Below, piece by piece: positions 36,593-45,861 of a stretch of 64,000 bases of DNA. The number at the start of each line of letters is the position of its first letter. Within the stretch, counting starts at the first letter, position 1. The DNA lies in assembly GCF_026013415.1 (NCBI RefSeq), contig NZ_JAPDOK010000004.1, positions 186,001 to 250,000 on the forward strand. The letters are read 5' to 3'. Position numbers and translations under genes: made by a program. Under the pieces are notes generated by a model. The model was given only the letters and a program-made list of their open reading frames with translations. It had not been told where the DNA came from and did not search any database. The DNA is from Sphingomonas caeni (GTDB lineage Bacteria; Pseudomonadota; Alphaproteobacteria; Sphingomonadales; Sphingomonadaceae).

Positions 36593-38326
36593 TTAGTGGC
36601 CGGTCCTGCTTGCAAGCGGAATCGTGACGACTTTCGTTCTGTCAATCGGTACGCCGAAGAAGTGCTCGGGAATAGGGCCTGCTTCATTCACATCGGACCA
36701 CCGACGATCATTGCCGTTGCCGGTATAGAGAAGTAGCCGCGGCGTGCCTTCGACGACCTCGTCCTGGACCCGGAGCCGGTAGCGGTCCCTGAAGAACATG
36801 CGCGCCTCGTCCATTTGCTCGAACAGCCAGTTGACCGGCTCGTCGGGGCGTGCGCAGCCGAGCCGCTCGGCAAGGTCACTCGCCTGGGCAAGCGAAATCC
36901 AGTCCTGATCGGCATATAGCAGCTGGCGCTTCTTGACCTGGTCGATCAGGTCCGGTGAGATCGGGTCTAGAATGTCCTTCAGCGGCGAGTCGGTGCCGTA
37001 GCGGTTGATGAAGAAGCAGTTTTCGAGCGACATGGTACCGCGAAGCCGTTTGCTCGCGACGCTGCCGCCGTCGCCGATCATGGACTTCCGGCCCCGGAAT
37101 GAGACATGCTTGCGCTTGACCAGCAGCCGGTCCGCATCCCGATGATCCCCGGGCGCCGAGCAATCCGCCACCACCACACTGCCGCTGTGCTGATAATACT
37201 CGACCCAGCCTTCGTGTATCGCGTGCATGATCAGCAGGCGATGATAGGGCGACGCCGTGTGCTCGGCCGGTGTGGCGCGCTTGCCGATCAGGATGACCTT
37301 GGGAAGCGCAGTGCGCTGCTCCTCGAGACTCTGCCGAAATCGCGCGCCGAGCCTGACGTAGATGGACGCATATTCCTCCCAGAGCGCGCGCGCGATCTCG
37401 TCCTTAGTCTTCGGATCGACCGGGAAGCCCTCGTGAAGGATATAGTCCGAGACGCGCAGCTTCACGCGTCCCTCGATCTCGCGCAAGGTTCTCAGGATCC
37501 AGTCATTCTCGAGCGTGGCTTCGGTGCCGTAGCTGACGCGACCCGCCTGGAAATTCCGGTAGAGCAGGCGCAACACTTCAATGAGACCGCCATCGCCGGT
37601 GCCGCCCACCACGAAATTCTTGACGACCGGCGGCGAGGCGTCACGGATCGCGTCGATGCGGTCGCCATCGAGACTCCAATATGCCGGAGAACCCGAGTTC
37701 ATGACGATCTTTTCCAGCCCGAACCCGGTTGCGAAGATGACCAGGTCGAAATCCTGCACGGGCGAAGCCGTGCCGGTGGTGGTCACCTGCCATTTGCCGG
37801 ATTTGCGCTGCACGCCTGTCACCGTCGAACGGTAGGTGATTGGCATGATCTCCGACCGGGTGGCGAAGCGCTCCCATTTGTCGAGCAACCTCGCCATGAG
37901 AAGATCGCACCGATCTTGGTACCAGTTCATGAACGGCAGCTCGGTCGAGATGCTCACTGTCTCGCGGGGCCAGAAATTGATCGTCGGATGGATCTCGCGA
38001 TGCTTGGCATGCCGCGTCGTGTTGAGTGGCCGGTGCGAGGCTTCCAATATCCAGTTGGTGCAGTTGAAGGCCGCCAGCGCAATGCTGCACGTCAGGCCGG
38101 CAAGCCCGGCCCCGACGACGCAGGCACTTTTTCCCTTCAGCCCGGCATCATCGCCGCTCCGGCAAATCTCGTCGTGGATGGCGCAGATCAGGTTCATCGC
38201 CCGCCGCTGCTGCGACGCGAAACTGACCCGCTCGGCAAACGGACCGATCGCATAGAGCCGATCCTTGTGAGGGACACGTCCGGCCAGAATTGCTACGTCA
38301 ATACTCGGTCGTTGCTCAATCGGCAT
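36593..38326 (-). CDS. FAD/NAD(P)-binding oxidoreductase-like protein
   Basis: 577 residues. After ~65 N-terminal residues comes a Rossmann dinucleotide site KSACVVGAGLAGLTCSIAL (G72-x-G74-xx-G77). The later FDLVIFATGFGLEK is the ATG motif of flavin monooxygenase/oxidoreductase families, and KNFVVGGTGDGG is a second glycine-rich turn. The C-terminal ~200 residues are unassigned. It is the first gene of a tight operon with a trypsin-fold and a PIN-like protein. A metabolic role is possible, but the neighbours and island location suggest a conflict role in which the flavoprotein senses or consumes a nucleotide cofactor. Confidence 0.72.
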   Translation of the reverse strand: MPIEQRPSIDVAILAGRVPHKDRLYAIGPFAERVSFASQQRRAMNLICAIHDEICRSGDDAGLKGKSACVVGAGLAGLTCSIALAAFNCTNWILEASHRPLNTTRHAKHREIHPTINFWPRETVSISTELPFMNWYQDRCDLLMARLLDKWERFATRSEIMPITYRSTVTGVQRKSGKWQVTTTGTASPVQDFDLVIFATGFGLEKIVMNSGSPAYWSLDGDRIDAIRDASPPVVKNFVVGGTGDGGLIEVLRLLYRNFQAGRVSYGTEATLENDWILRTLREIEGRVKLRVSDYILHEGFPVDPKTKDEIARALWEEYASIYVRLGARFRQSLEEQRTALPKVILIGKRATPAEHTASPYHRLLIMHAIHEGWVEYYQHSGSVVVADCSAPGDHRDADRLLVKRKHVSFRGRKSMIGDGGSVASKRLRGTMSLENCFFINRYGTDSPLKDILDPISPDLIDQVKKRQLLYADQDWISLAQASDLAERLGCARPDEPVNWLFEQMDEARMFFRDRYRLRVQDEVVEGTPRLLLYTGNGNDRRWSDVNEAGPIPEHFFGVPIDRTKVVTIPLASRTGH

Positions 38327-38702
38327 GCACTTCAGCCCCCTTTCGGGAAGTTGCCGATGGTTATCTCACACGTCAACGACAAGATTTTCGAGCCGCCAGC
38401 AGCACGAAGTCCAAAATCGACTCTGAAGCGGAGCAATCTCCAAGGCCGTGGCTCCTTGAAATCTCCGCAAACCGCCGGCGGATCACGAAGTCGAAACGCT
38501 TACGGAACGCGCCAGAAGCCTTCAAAAAGGGGGGGCGATAGTCCTTGTCCCGCGTCATCTTACGCGCGCCGGTCACGCCCGCACACCCTGGCGCGTGCCG
38601 AGTGCCACGACAATATTGCGGACTCGCCTCGCCCGCGCGTCTAGAGAATAGCGGCGATCAAGACATCGACACCGGACGCAATGATCAGCCAGCAAGGAGA
38701 GT
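38327..38702. other. intergenic stretch without a convincing gene
   Basis: Short open frames occur on both strands (for example 38373-38576 minus) but none has a recognisable domain or clear ribosome-binding site. The promoter of the three-gene operon should lie near 38330-38400. Confidence 0.45.
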
Positions 38703-39092
38703 ATGAGGAGGCGGCACTTTCGCGCCCTTGAAGACCGAGCGCCGCGACCCCAGATCGCCAGTATGGACTGGCTTGCCTACCATATGTCGGTGGAACCTCG
38801 CATCGGGACGGTATTCACTCTTATGGAGAGCTCGCAGATAGTTGGTGATCGGAAGCGGGATTTTCCGAACACAGGCGAGTCACTCTTCATTGTGGGTCCC
38901 AACGACGTGCGAGTTCCGGCCGAGCTTCTCGAAGCGACATCGGCAAGGATAGTTATCAAGGCTCCGAAGGGGCAGACGTTATCGCTTGGTCCGTGGCGTA
39001 GCGACGATATGCCGGGCTCAACTACTTCGACCATGTACCACACGCTCTGGACCGTTCGAGAGGTTCAGGCGGCGCAAGTTGGCCCGCGATAG
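38703..39092 (+). CDS. small hypothetical protein
   Basis: 129 residues, or 109 if translation starts at the internal ATG 38763 (MDWLAYHMSVEPRIG). It is soluble, with mixed strands and helices (SLFIVGPNDVRVPAELL, ARIVIKAPKGQTLSL); no family recognised. AAGGAGA sits only two to three bases before ATG 38703, unusually close. It is an isolated gene next to a restriction-gene remnant. Confidence 0.45.
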   Translation: MRRRHFRALEDRAPRPQIASMDWLAYHMSVEPRIGTVFTLMESSQIVGDRKRDFPNTGESLFIVGPNDVRVPAELLEATSARIVIKAPKGQTLSLGPWRSDDMPGSTTSTMYHTLWTVREVQAAQVGPR

Positions 39093-39110
39093 GCAGTCCA
39101 CGCTTCGTGA

Positions 39111-39323
39111 TCACGCCGCGTAGCGGTGCAGCACGAAATCCCACACCTGCTCAACCTTCCCGTTCCAAAGGTCCTCGGGATAGGGTGCCTCCGGCAGCTC
39201 GTTCAACTTCACCCTAATTTCCGACAACACAGCGGCGCGGGTCTGGCGACCCCTGAGCCAGTCGATCGCACTGACGAGGTCGTGTAGGCGGTCGATCAGC
39301 TCGCGGGCCAGTGCCTGCGCCAA
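39111..39323 (-). pseudogene. C-terminal remnant resembling type I restriction subunit HsdR
   Basis: 70 residues reading RAAVLSEIRVKLNELPEAP then YPEDLWNGKVEQVWDFVLHRY, which is like the closing helices of HsdR proteins. Nothing of the nuclease or helicase domains is present upstream, so it is a fragment if the resemblance holds. Confidence 0.4.
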
Positions 39324-39417
39324 GGTAGCACATGGACATTCGATCAGTTGCCGACATCCATCTGATCACCTGCATACGATTGCCTTTGATCTTGTGGCGC
39401 TTGCGTCTTCGGATGCT

Positions 39418-39816
39418 TTACGCCGATCGCTCGTCACCTGACAGGAGTTGATCAAGGGCGCTCAGTGTTTCTCTCAGTTGAGTTCTTGTCGTGGCGATCT
39501 TGGCGGCGACCAGAAGATCGTTGCGACCCGCTAGCAGCAGAACCGTATGCAACACCTGGTCCGAGTTCTGCATCAGAACGACAAGGTTCTCGCCGGTCGG
39601 GCCATTCCTCTCCTCGAACCAATTTCTGACGGTTCGTTCGTTCGTACCGGTCATGCGCGCAACGGTTTTCATGGTGCTCGGGGAATTGCCGAACTCGCCG
39701 CGTAGGGCACGAGCGATGGCGACCACGAATGGCGGTAGCGGCTCAGTTTGCTCACCCGGCGGAAAAGCTTTTCCGTTTTCCGACTGAATTTTTCGGTCGT
39801 TCTCCGTAAACGACAT
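39418..39816 (-). CDS. helix-turn-helix protein, probable regulator of the recombinase-ParB module
   Basis: 132 residues. TMKTVARMTGTNERTVRNWF is a helix-turn-helix with the WF pattern, followed by helices (LVVLMQNSDQVLHTVLLLAG). The start MSFTEND at 39816 is preferred to the earlier ATG. It is divergent from the recombinase gene, and an inverted repeat TGACC-N7-GGTCA lies between the two, as expected for a self-regulating repressor. Confidence 0.65.
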   Translation of the reverse strand: MSFTENDRKIQSENGKAFPPGEQTEPLPPFVVAIARALRGEFGNSPSTMKTVARMTGTNERTVRNWFEERNGPTGENLVVLMQNSDQVLHTVLLLAGRNDLLVAAKIATTRTQLRETLSALDQLLSGDERSA

Positions 39817-39850
39817 GACCCCACGCTCCACATAGATGGAGAGCGAAATA

Positions 39851-39867
39851 TGACCTCGATTTGGTCA
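39851..39867. promoter_or_regulatory. operator-like inverted repeat TGACC-N7-GGTCA
   Basis: TGACC at 39851-39855 and GGTCA at 39863-39867 form a perfect 5-bp inverted repeat with a 7-base spacer. It lies between the divergent regulator and recombinase genes and is a natural binding site for the regulator. Its position over the TTG at 39861 argues for a later recombinase start. Confidence 0.45.
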
Positions 39868-39890
39868 GTTCGCATCCGATAGAGGTGATC

Positions 39891-41456
39891 GTGCAAAGGG
39901 GCATCGGCATTATTTCCGAAGAAGAGCGTCCCGTGATCCGCGCGGCGCAATATGTCCGGATGTCGACCGACCATCAGAAATACTCGACTGAAAATCAGGC
40001 TGAGATCATTGCCGCCTATGCTGCCCGGAGGGGCTTCGAGATCGTCCACACCTACGCTGATGAGGGAAGAAGCGGCCTAAACATTGCGGGTCGGGATTCA
40101 CTGCAGCGTTTGATCGACGACGTACGGTCCCGTTCAATCAATTTTGAAGCGATCCTCGTTTATGATGTGAGCCGCTGGGGCCGTTTCCAGGATGCGGACG
40201 AAAGCGCCTATTACGAGTTCATCTGCCGCGAGGCCGGCGTGACGGTGCATTATTGCGCCGAGCAATTCGAGAATGACGGCAGCCTCAGCGCCACAATCAT
40301 CAAGAACATGAAGCGCGCGATGGCCGGCGAATATAGCCGTGAGCTGTCAGCCAAGGTGTTCACCGGCCAGTGCCGGCTAATCACGATGGGATATCGGCAG
40401 GGTGGCCCGGCCGGCTATGGGCTGCGGCGCCACCTGGTCGATGAGCGAAACGAGCCGAAAGCGCCCCTGGCACGCGGTGAGCACAAGAGTCTCCAGACCG
40501 ACCGTGTCATCCTCGTCCCGGGACCAGCCGACGAGATTGAAACCGTTCAGCGAATCTACCGACTGTTCGTCGTGCAGCGCCGCTCCGAGCGCGAGATCGC
40601 GACGATCATGAACGAGGAAGGGAGGTGCACGGATCTCGGAAAGCCGTGGACGCGCGGCATCGTCCACCAGATCCTCAGCAACGAAAAATACGTCGGCAAC
40701 AATGTCTACAACCGGGTCTCCTTTAAGCTGAAGCAGAAGCGGGTGATGAACACGCCCGATATGTGGATCCGCGCGGAAGGGGCGTTCCAGCCGATCGTCG
40801 AGCCCGACTTCTTTGAAGCAGCCCAGCGCATTTTCGCCGAACGCGCCCGCAGATTCTCGAACGACGAACTGCTCCAGATGCTCGCCGACCTCCTTGCCAA
40901 GCGCGGAGCGCTCTCCGGCCTGATCATCGACGAACTGGAGGAAATGCCATCGACCGCAACCTATCGGAACCGGTTCGGCAGCCTGATCCGCGCCTACCAG
41001 CTGATCGGCTACGTGCCCGAGCGCGACTACCGGTACGTCGAAACGAACCGTGTCCTGCGGCTGATGCATCCCGACATCGTGGCGCAGACCATCGCAGAGA
41101 TTGAGCGCGTCGGCGGATCCGTACGCGTCAATCCAACGAATGACCTCCTCCTTATCAATCAGGAGTTGTCGCTCTCTCTCGTCATCCTGCGTTGCGCACC
41201 CATGCCCGCCGGCGGCTTGCGATGGAAGCTGCGGCTCGACACCAGCTTGAGGCCCGACATCACGGTCGCTGTTCGCATGGATGCCGAGAATAGGCATGCC
41301 CGCGATTACTACCTGCTCCCCTGGCTCGACGTCGGATCGAACGAGTACCTGCGCATGGCGGAATACAACGGGGTCTACCTCGACGCCTATCGCACCGAAG
41401 ACCTCGCCCCCCTCTATCACCTGACCCGCCGTTTTCGCCTGGATCGTGCCGCATGA
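39891..41456 (+). CDS. large serine recombinase family protein
   Basis: About 521 residues. The resolvase catalytic domain has AAQYVRMSTDHQKYSTENQ (nucleophile S25), EGRSGLNIAGRDSLQRL and LVYDVSRWGRF. The recombinase domain follows (GKPWTRGIVHQILSNEKYVG). The GTG at 39891, preceded by GAGG, is preferred to the TTG at 39861. The C-terminal ~200 residues are unlike phage integrase coiled coils. It is coupled to two ParB-like genes (ATGA), an arrangement I recall from alphaproteobacterial islands and plasmids. Confidence 0.85.
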   Translation: MQRGIGIISEEERPVIRAAQYVRMSTDHQKYSTENQAEIIAAYAARRGFEIVHTYADEGRSGLNIAGRDSLQRLIDDVRSRSINFEAILVYDVSRWGRFQDADESAYYEFICREAGVTVHYCAEQFENDGSLSATIIKNMKRAMAGEYSRELSAKVFTGQCRLITMGYRQGGPAGYGLRRHLVDERNEPKAPLARGEHKSLQTDRVILVPGPADEIETVQRIYRLFVVQRRSEREIATIMNEEGRCTDLGKPWTRGIVHQILSNEKYVGNNVYNRVSFKLKQKRVMNTPDMWIRAEGAFQPIVEPDFFEAAQRIFAERARRFSNDELLQMLADLLAKRGALSGLIIDELEEMPSTATYRNRFGSLIRAYQLIGYVPERDYRYVETNRVLRLMHPDIVAQTIAEIERVGGSVRVNPTNDLLLINQELSLSLVILRCAPMPAGGLRWKLRLDTSLRPDITVAVRMDAENRHARDYYLLPWLDVGSNEYLRMAEYNGVYLDAYRTEDLAPLYHLTRRFRLDRAA

Positions 41457-42334
41457 GCGGGACGGTGCCGGACATTCAGATGATTGCGATCGCCGACGTC
41501 GAGATCCTGAATCCCCGGTCGCGCAATCGCAAGATCTTCGAAGAGCTCGTCCAGAGCATTGCGCAGCTAGGTTTGAAGAAGCCCATCACAGTCAGCCGCA
41601 AAGGCGATAGTTCAGGCTTCGCGCTGGTTTGCGGTCAAGGTCGCATGGAGGCGTTCATAGCGCTCAAACAGACCCATATCCCCGCAGTCGTCATCGAGGC
41701 GTCCAGCGAGGATTGTTATGTGATGAGCCTCGTGGAGAACATCGCACGCCGCAATCACACTCCCCTCGAATTGATCCGCGAGGTGGGGGCGCTGCGCGAC
41801 CGCGGATACGGCCATTCAGAGATCGGTGAAAAGGTCGGGTTCAGCCACGAATATGTCTGGGCAATCTGCTTCCTTCTCGATCATGGTGAGGAGCGCCTGC
41901 TCGATGCTGTTGAGCGCGGGGTCGTACCGCACACCATCGCCATCGAAATTGCGCGTGCCGGCGACGAGGACGTTCAGCGCGCTCTGACCGAGGCATACGA
42001 ACAACGGGCGCTGCCGGGCGCGCAGGTGCTGGCGATCCGGCGCATCGTCGATGAGCGCAACCTAATCGGAAAGGGCGTCCGCAGCGTCGGGCAACCCAAT
42101 CGCGCGACCAGCAAGCCGACCGCGACCGCGCTCGTGCGCGCCTATCAGAAGGAGGTCGAACGCCAGAAGCTGCTGGTGAAGAAGGCGACCCTCACACAAG
42201 GGCGCCTGTTGTTCATCGTCAATGCGCTAAAGAATCTGCTGGCTGAGGAGCACTTCGTCACCCTCCTTCGGGCCGAAGCGATGAATACACTTCCTCTTCC
42301 CCTCGCCGAACGGCTGGGCATTTCCGAGGCCTAA
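41453..42334 (+). CDS. ParB/RepB-like partition protein (first)
   Basis: 293 residues. The ParB N-terminal domain shows SIAQLGLKKPITVSRKG, the arginine-containing loop CGQGRMEAFIAL and MSLVENIARRNHTPLEL, then a KorB/HTH-like helix pair (HSEIGEKVGFSHEYVWAI). It overlaps the recombinase stop and the next gene. No ParA partner is nearby, so it may control the recombinase or bind DNA at its target rather than segregate a replicon. Confidence 0.82.
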   Translation: MSGTVPDIQMIAIADVEILNPRSRNRKIFEELVQSIAQLGLKKPITVSRKGDSSGFALVCGQGRMEAFIALKQTHIPAVVIEASSEDCYVMSLVENIARRNHTPLELIREVGALRDRGYGHSEIGEKVGFSHEYVWAICFLLDHGEERLLDAVERGVVPHTIAIEIARAGDEDVQRALTEAYEQRALPGAQVLAIRRIVDERNLIGKGVRSVGQPNRATSKPTATALVRAYQKEVERQKLLVKKATLTQGRLLFIVNALKNLLAEEHFVTLLRAEAMNTLPLPLAERLGISEA

Positions 42335-43230
42335 TGATGTCGGGCGGCGTCAGAATCGCATTCGAGCGCGAGGTCGTCGTTATTCCGCTTTCCGACATTC
42401 TTCCTCTACGGAAGCTGGCGGCGAATGTCGCCGCGTCGAAGCGATACCAGCGGATCGCCACCTCCGTGCTGGAAGTGGGCATCATCGAACCACTGGTGAT
42501 CGCGAGGCAGAAATCGGGGTTACCGTATCTGCTTATGGACGGGCATCTTCGGTATTTTGCGCTCCTCGAGCGCGCAGAAACGGAAGTGCGCTGCATTGTC
42601 GCGGATGATGACGAAGCCTTTACGTACAACAAACGCGTCAATCGCCTCGCCACTATCCAGGAGCACTACATGATCGTTCGCGCGATCGAGCGCGGGGTTT
42701 CGGAGGAGAAGATTGCGCGCGCGCTCGGGGTCGATACGAAGCTGATCCAGCGGCGGAAGAACCTGCTCGACGGCATATGCCAGGAAGTGGTCGAGTTGCT
42801 GAAGGACCGTTCGGTCAACCCGCAGACCTTCGAGGTGCTGCGCAAGCTCAAACCGCTACGGCAGATTGAGGCAGCTGAACTGATGGTCTCCGCCGGCAAT
42901 TTTTCGACCAGTTACGCCAAGGCTCTCCTCGCCGCCACGCGTCAGGCCGATCTCATGAGGCCCGACAAGCCGAAGCAGATCATCGGCATGACGCCCGAGC
43001 AGATGGCGCGTATGGAGCGCGAGATGGAAAGCCTCAACCGCGACTTCAAAGCGGTCGAGGACACGTTCGGCGACGACGTTCTCCAGCTAGTGCTTGCGTC
43101 GCGGTATCTTTCACGACTCGTCGCCAACCAGCAGATCGCAGCCTACCTCGGGCGGCGACATCCCGACATGCTGACGGAATTCCAGACTATCATAGCGGCG
43201 GCGTCGCTTGATCAGGCTGCTGTGGCATAA
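42334..43230 (+). CDS. ParB/RepB-like protein (second)
   Basis: 298 residues. ParB-like features include LEVGIIEPLVIARQKSG and LLMDGHLRYFALLE, an HTH (SEEKIARALGVDTKLIQRR), and a RepB-type C-terminal region (PKQIIGMTPEQMARMERE). The ATG overlaps the TAA of the preceding gene by one base. The two ParB proteins are paralogs and probably cooperate with the recombinase. Confidence 0.8.
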   Translation: MMSGGVRIAFEREVVVIPLSDILPLRKLAANVAASKRYQRIATSVLEVGIIEPLVIARQKSGLPYLLMDGHLRYFALLERAETEVRCIVADDDEAFTYNKRVNRLATIQEHYMIVRAIERGVSEEKIARALGVDTKLIQRRKNLLDGICQEVVELLKDRSVNPQTFEVLRKLKPLRQIEAAELMVSAGNFSTSYAKALLAATRQADLMRPDKPKQIIGMTPEQMARMEREMESLNRDFKAVEDTFGDDVLQLVLASRYLSRLVANQQIAAYLGRRHPDMLTEFQTIIAAASLDQAAVA

Positions 43231-43350
43231 GCGAGATAGCCAGATCGGGAATTGTGATGGCTTTATACCGCGGGTTTCAAAAGCGTGCATCTTTTGGCGA
43301 TCCGTTGGATAGGTTACGCAAGGGCTACATTGAACGGATAACTACTGATT

Positions 43351-44448
43351 ATGCTAACGTCCGCCATTGCGGCACCATTGTCGTTATCCTCACGCCTGAT
43401 CCGCTCACGGGGAAGGGTGAACTGGCACATTGTAGGCCCGATACTAGCGATATCGTTGGCACAGCTCACCGCCGTTCTGCTGGCCTGCTGGTGGGATAAC
43501 TCTTGGACCATCAGCGCTAGCGGCAAGTTTACCGAGGGCGGCCGTGGTTTCTTGCAGCATTATGGAGCGTGGGCGATTCTCCTCACCGATCCGCTCTTGC
43601 TTGTCGCCAGCGGCTTTCTCGATAGGCAATTTTGCGTTGCGATACTGACTCTACCCGCGCGCGCCGATAGAGATGCAGCTCGGGCAATCACCCGATCACT
43701 CCGAGAGTACCTGCCTTGGGTTAGGGGTAAGGGGACTGCCGCGCTCTTCTACGCGCTATGCCTCATCACCGGGCTGTTCGCATGGACGTATAACGTCGCC
43801 TCGACAATTGACCCCCTTGGCGCCCTGCGCCACCCCATCTTCGCCCACCACGACGTCTTCGATTCCGGCCTTCACATGCGGAGTTTCATCGCATTTAAGG
43901 CATGCCTGTTCCTCTCGTGGGTCGTCGTCTATCCGATTGTCGGGTTTAAGCTCGTCACAATCATTATTGCTACACGCAGCATTCTGCGTCGCGCGGAGAA
44001 ACACGGGCTGCTCCAACCGCGCGTAGAGCATCCGGATGGCTGCTATGGGCTCAAGAATGTTGGGACGCTGAATATCGCAATCCTTGTCCCGTGCCTGCTG
44101 GCGTTCTTCGTGATGTTCGCCCTGCTGGTGACACATCAGATGATGTATGAATCGATCCTCATTCCGCTGATCGTCGTGTCGACCGTCTTTCTCGTCACCA
44201 GCTTCATTGTGATTTGGCCGGCGCAGATGGTGCTGTGGCAGGCAAGGGACAAAGAATTTCGCGATCTCGCGAAATCATCGCGGCAACCCCCGCCGGCCTC
44301 CGACAGAGATTTGTTTCAATTCACAGCCAGGCGCTTCTTTTTCAGCGCGGCAAAGGCATCGCCCTATTCGGACACGACAAAGGTTATCATCCTTGCCATG
44401 AGGGCGACGCCTCCGGTGGTCAGCCTCGCAATCCACTTCTTTCCGTGA
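43351..44448 (+). CDS. polytopic membrane protein of unknown function
   Basis: 365 residues with about six hydrophobic segments (roughly residues 28-45, 72-88, 128-146, 183-207, 244-264 and 273-298, for example ILIPLIVVSTVFLVTSFIVI). No family is recognised. Loops are polar, with a His/Asp-containing stretch (PIFAHHDVFDSGLH). Its 3' end overlaps the convergent phosphatidyltransferase gene by 29 bases. Confidence 0.62.
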   Translation: MLTSAIAAPLSLSSRLIRSRGRVNWHIVGPILAISLAQLTAVLLACWWDNSWTISASGKFTEGGRGFLQHYGAWAILLTDPLLLVASGFLDRQFCVAILTLPARADRDAARAITRSLREYLPWVRGKGTAALFYALCLITGLFAWTYNVASTIDPLGALRHPIFAHHDVFDSGLHMRSFIAFKACLFLSWVVVYPIVGFKLVTIIIATRSILRRAEKHGLLQPRVEHPDGCYGLKNVGTLNIAILVPCLLAFFVMFALLVTHQMMYESILIPLIVVSTVFLVTSFIVIWPAQMVLWQARDKEFRDLAKSSRQPPPASDRDLFQFTARRFFFSAAKASPYSDTTKVIILAMRATPPVVSLAIHFFP

Positions 44449-44995
44449 TTTGCTGCGCGAGTTTCACGAGGCCGATGTAGCCAAAGATGGCCGCAACATA
44501 GCCGAACAGAAAGCCGTAACCTATCGGGAAAGGCACCGGACGTTGAGTGACGCTGAACCAGCCGGCTAGTACGAAATACAGAAAATACATGCGGATAACG
44601 AAGGCGTAAGCGAGTGACGCCCAACGCAATTGTTTGGTATTTTGTGATCGATTCCCGTCGATGGTGCGGAGCGCGTATAGCGCCACCTCACGGAAGATCA
44701 GAGCCCACAACAGGAGGCTTTCGGCCGCGTGGTTGGCCGCGATGACGAGATAAACGGCGACATAGAAGGCCTTGTCGCCCAGTCCATCGATCAACGCGCC
44801 AGCGTCGCTCGTTACCTTCCACCGACGTGCTAAACGGCCATCGGCTATGTCGGTCAACAGGGCTAGCATCGCCACCGCGAGCGCGGACCAGAAGCGCCAA
44901 GCTTCCGATGTGCTGTAGAGCAGCAGAAACGCCATCCCCAAAGGAATGCGTGAAAGCGAAAGTGCGTTGGGAATGATGTCCCGCACTGTGCGCAT
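44420..44995 (-). CDS. CDP-alcohol phosphatidyltransferase family protein
   Basis: 191 residues, about five to six membrane segments. The family motif DxxDGxxAR...GxxxDxxxD is present as DIADGRLARRWKVTSDAGA followed by LIDGLGD. It transfers a phosphatidyl group from CDP-diacylglycerol to an alcohol in the inner membrane; the alcohol is not known. It lies ~540 bases upstream of, and divergent from, the operon encoding a GT4 domain. A shared lipid pathway is possible but unproven. Confidence 0.85.
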   Translation of the reverse strand: MRTVRDIIPNALSLSRIPLGMAFLLLYSTSEAWRFWSALAVAMLALLTDIADGRLARRWKVTSDAGALIDGLGDKAFYVAVYLVIAANHAAESLLLWALIFREVALYALRTIDGNRSQNTKQLRWASLAYAFVIRMYFLYFVLAGWFSVTQRPVPFPIGYGFLFGYVAAIFGYIGLVKLAQQITERSGLRG

Positions 44996-45531
44996 AATCA
45001 GTAGTTATCGCGCATAGTCCCGCGGCCGCTATGTGCTCAATCTTCGCCGTTCGAGCCAGCAGCGCTGATTCCGGAAGCGGGCGGTTGGCCCATGGACCAA
45101 TTTGATGACCGCTAATGGGGCGCGGCCCTTCGCCGCAGTTCGATTGTTTGCTCACCACAAAGCCGCAGCAACCTCTCCGCGTGCCTACCCGGAATGATGC
45201 GTTCGCTGGCCAGTGCGGAGCTTACAAATACGCCGGTTTCAGCAGTTCGGCACCAATAGTCCGGGCAGTCGGCAATGGGCCGCGGCGGAGTTCCCGGCTC
45301 GGTGAATTCAGCAACGGCATTCTTCTTGTAACCGCGGGATAACGACTATGAAGGTTCCGGGCTGTGCTGCTCTTGCTCTTATCGAGCGGCGGGGAGTTGG
45401 GATTGCAGTCGCGCTTCGTCGAATCGACATCGAAATATTCGCTACCCGAAAACCTGTGCGGAAAGTATTCGGTTGCCCGAAGCATGGCTTGAGCTGACAA
45501 TTGCGTCTCATGATTCGAGGGGGGTAGACGA
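44996..45531. other. intergenic stretch, no gene recognised
   Basis: No open frame with a recognisable domain is seen on either strand. It should contain the divergent promoters for the phosphatidyltransferase and the protease-MoxR operon. GAGGGGGG just before 45532 is the ribosome-binding site of the Trypco2 gene. Confidence 0.5.
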
Positions 45532-45861
45532 ATGCAGGATTTGATCCCGCTCGCCGAAGCGATCGGCGCGCTGCGGACTCAGTTGTCCGAAGCACAGACG
45601 GCCGGACAGAATGAAGCGATTCGCTTCGAGGTCGGGACCGTTGAGGTTGAGTTCCAGGCGGTCGTCGAGCGCGAAGCGAGCGCGGAGGCAACGCTCGGTT
45701 TCAAGATCTTCGGCTTGGGAAGCGAGGCCAAAGTGGGCGGCAAGCTGGGCGATGCACGGACGCAAAGCGTAAAGATCACGCTCGTTCCCAAGCGCAACGG
45801 TCGAAGCCTCGAAATCGCCGACCGGGAGCAGCGACAGGAGCAGGTGGACCTAGGCCGGTGA
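45532..45861 (+). CDS. Trypco2 (trypsin-co-occurring domain 2) protein
   Basis: 109 residues: LIPLAEAIGALRTQLSEA, then IRFEVGTVEVEFQAVVERE and a final strand region VKITLVPKRNG. This is the layout of the small Trypco2 domain found beside trypsin-like proteases in bacterial conflict operons. Start codon and ribosome-binding site (GAGGGGGG) are clear. It overlaps the protease gene by four bases. The role is inferred to be partner or regulator of the protease. Confidence 0.78.
   Translation: MQDLIPLAEAIGALRTQLSEAQTAGQNEAIRFEVGTVEVEFQAVVEREASAEATLGFKIFGLGSEAKVGGKLGDARTQSVKITLVPKRNGRSLEIADREQRQEQVDLGR

Noticed and set aside
38373..38576. Small minus-strand ORF upstream of the FAD protein
   Set aside because: No recognisable features or start signal; kept only as part of the intergenic note.
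43254..43499. 81-codon ORF before the membrane protein
   Set aside because: Overlaps the membrane-protein start in another frame with no domain.
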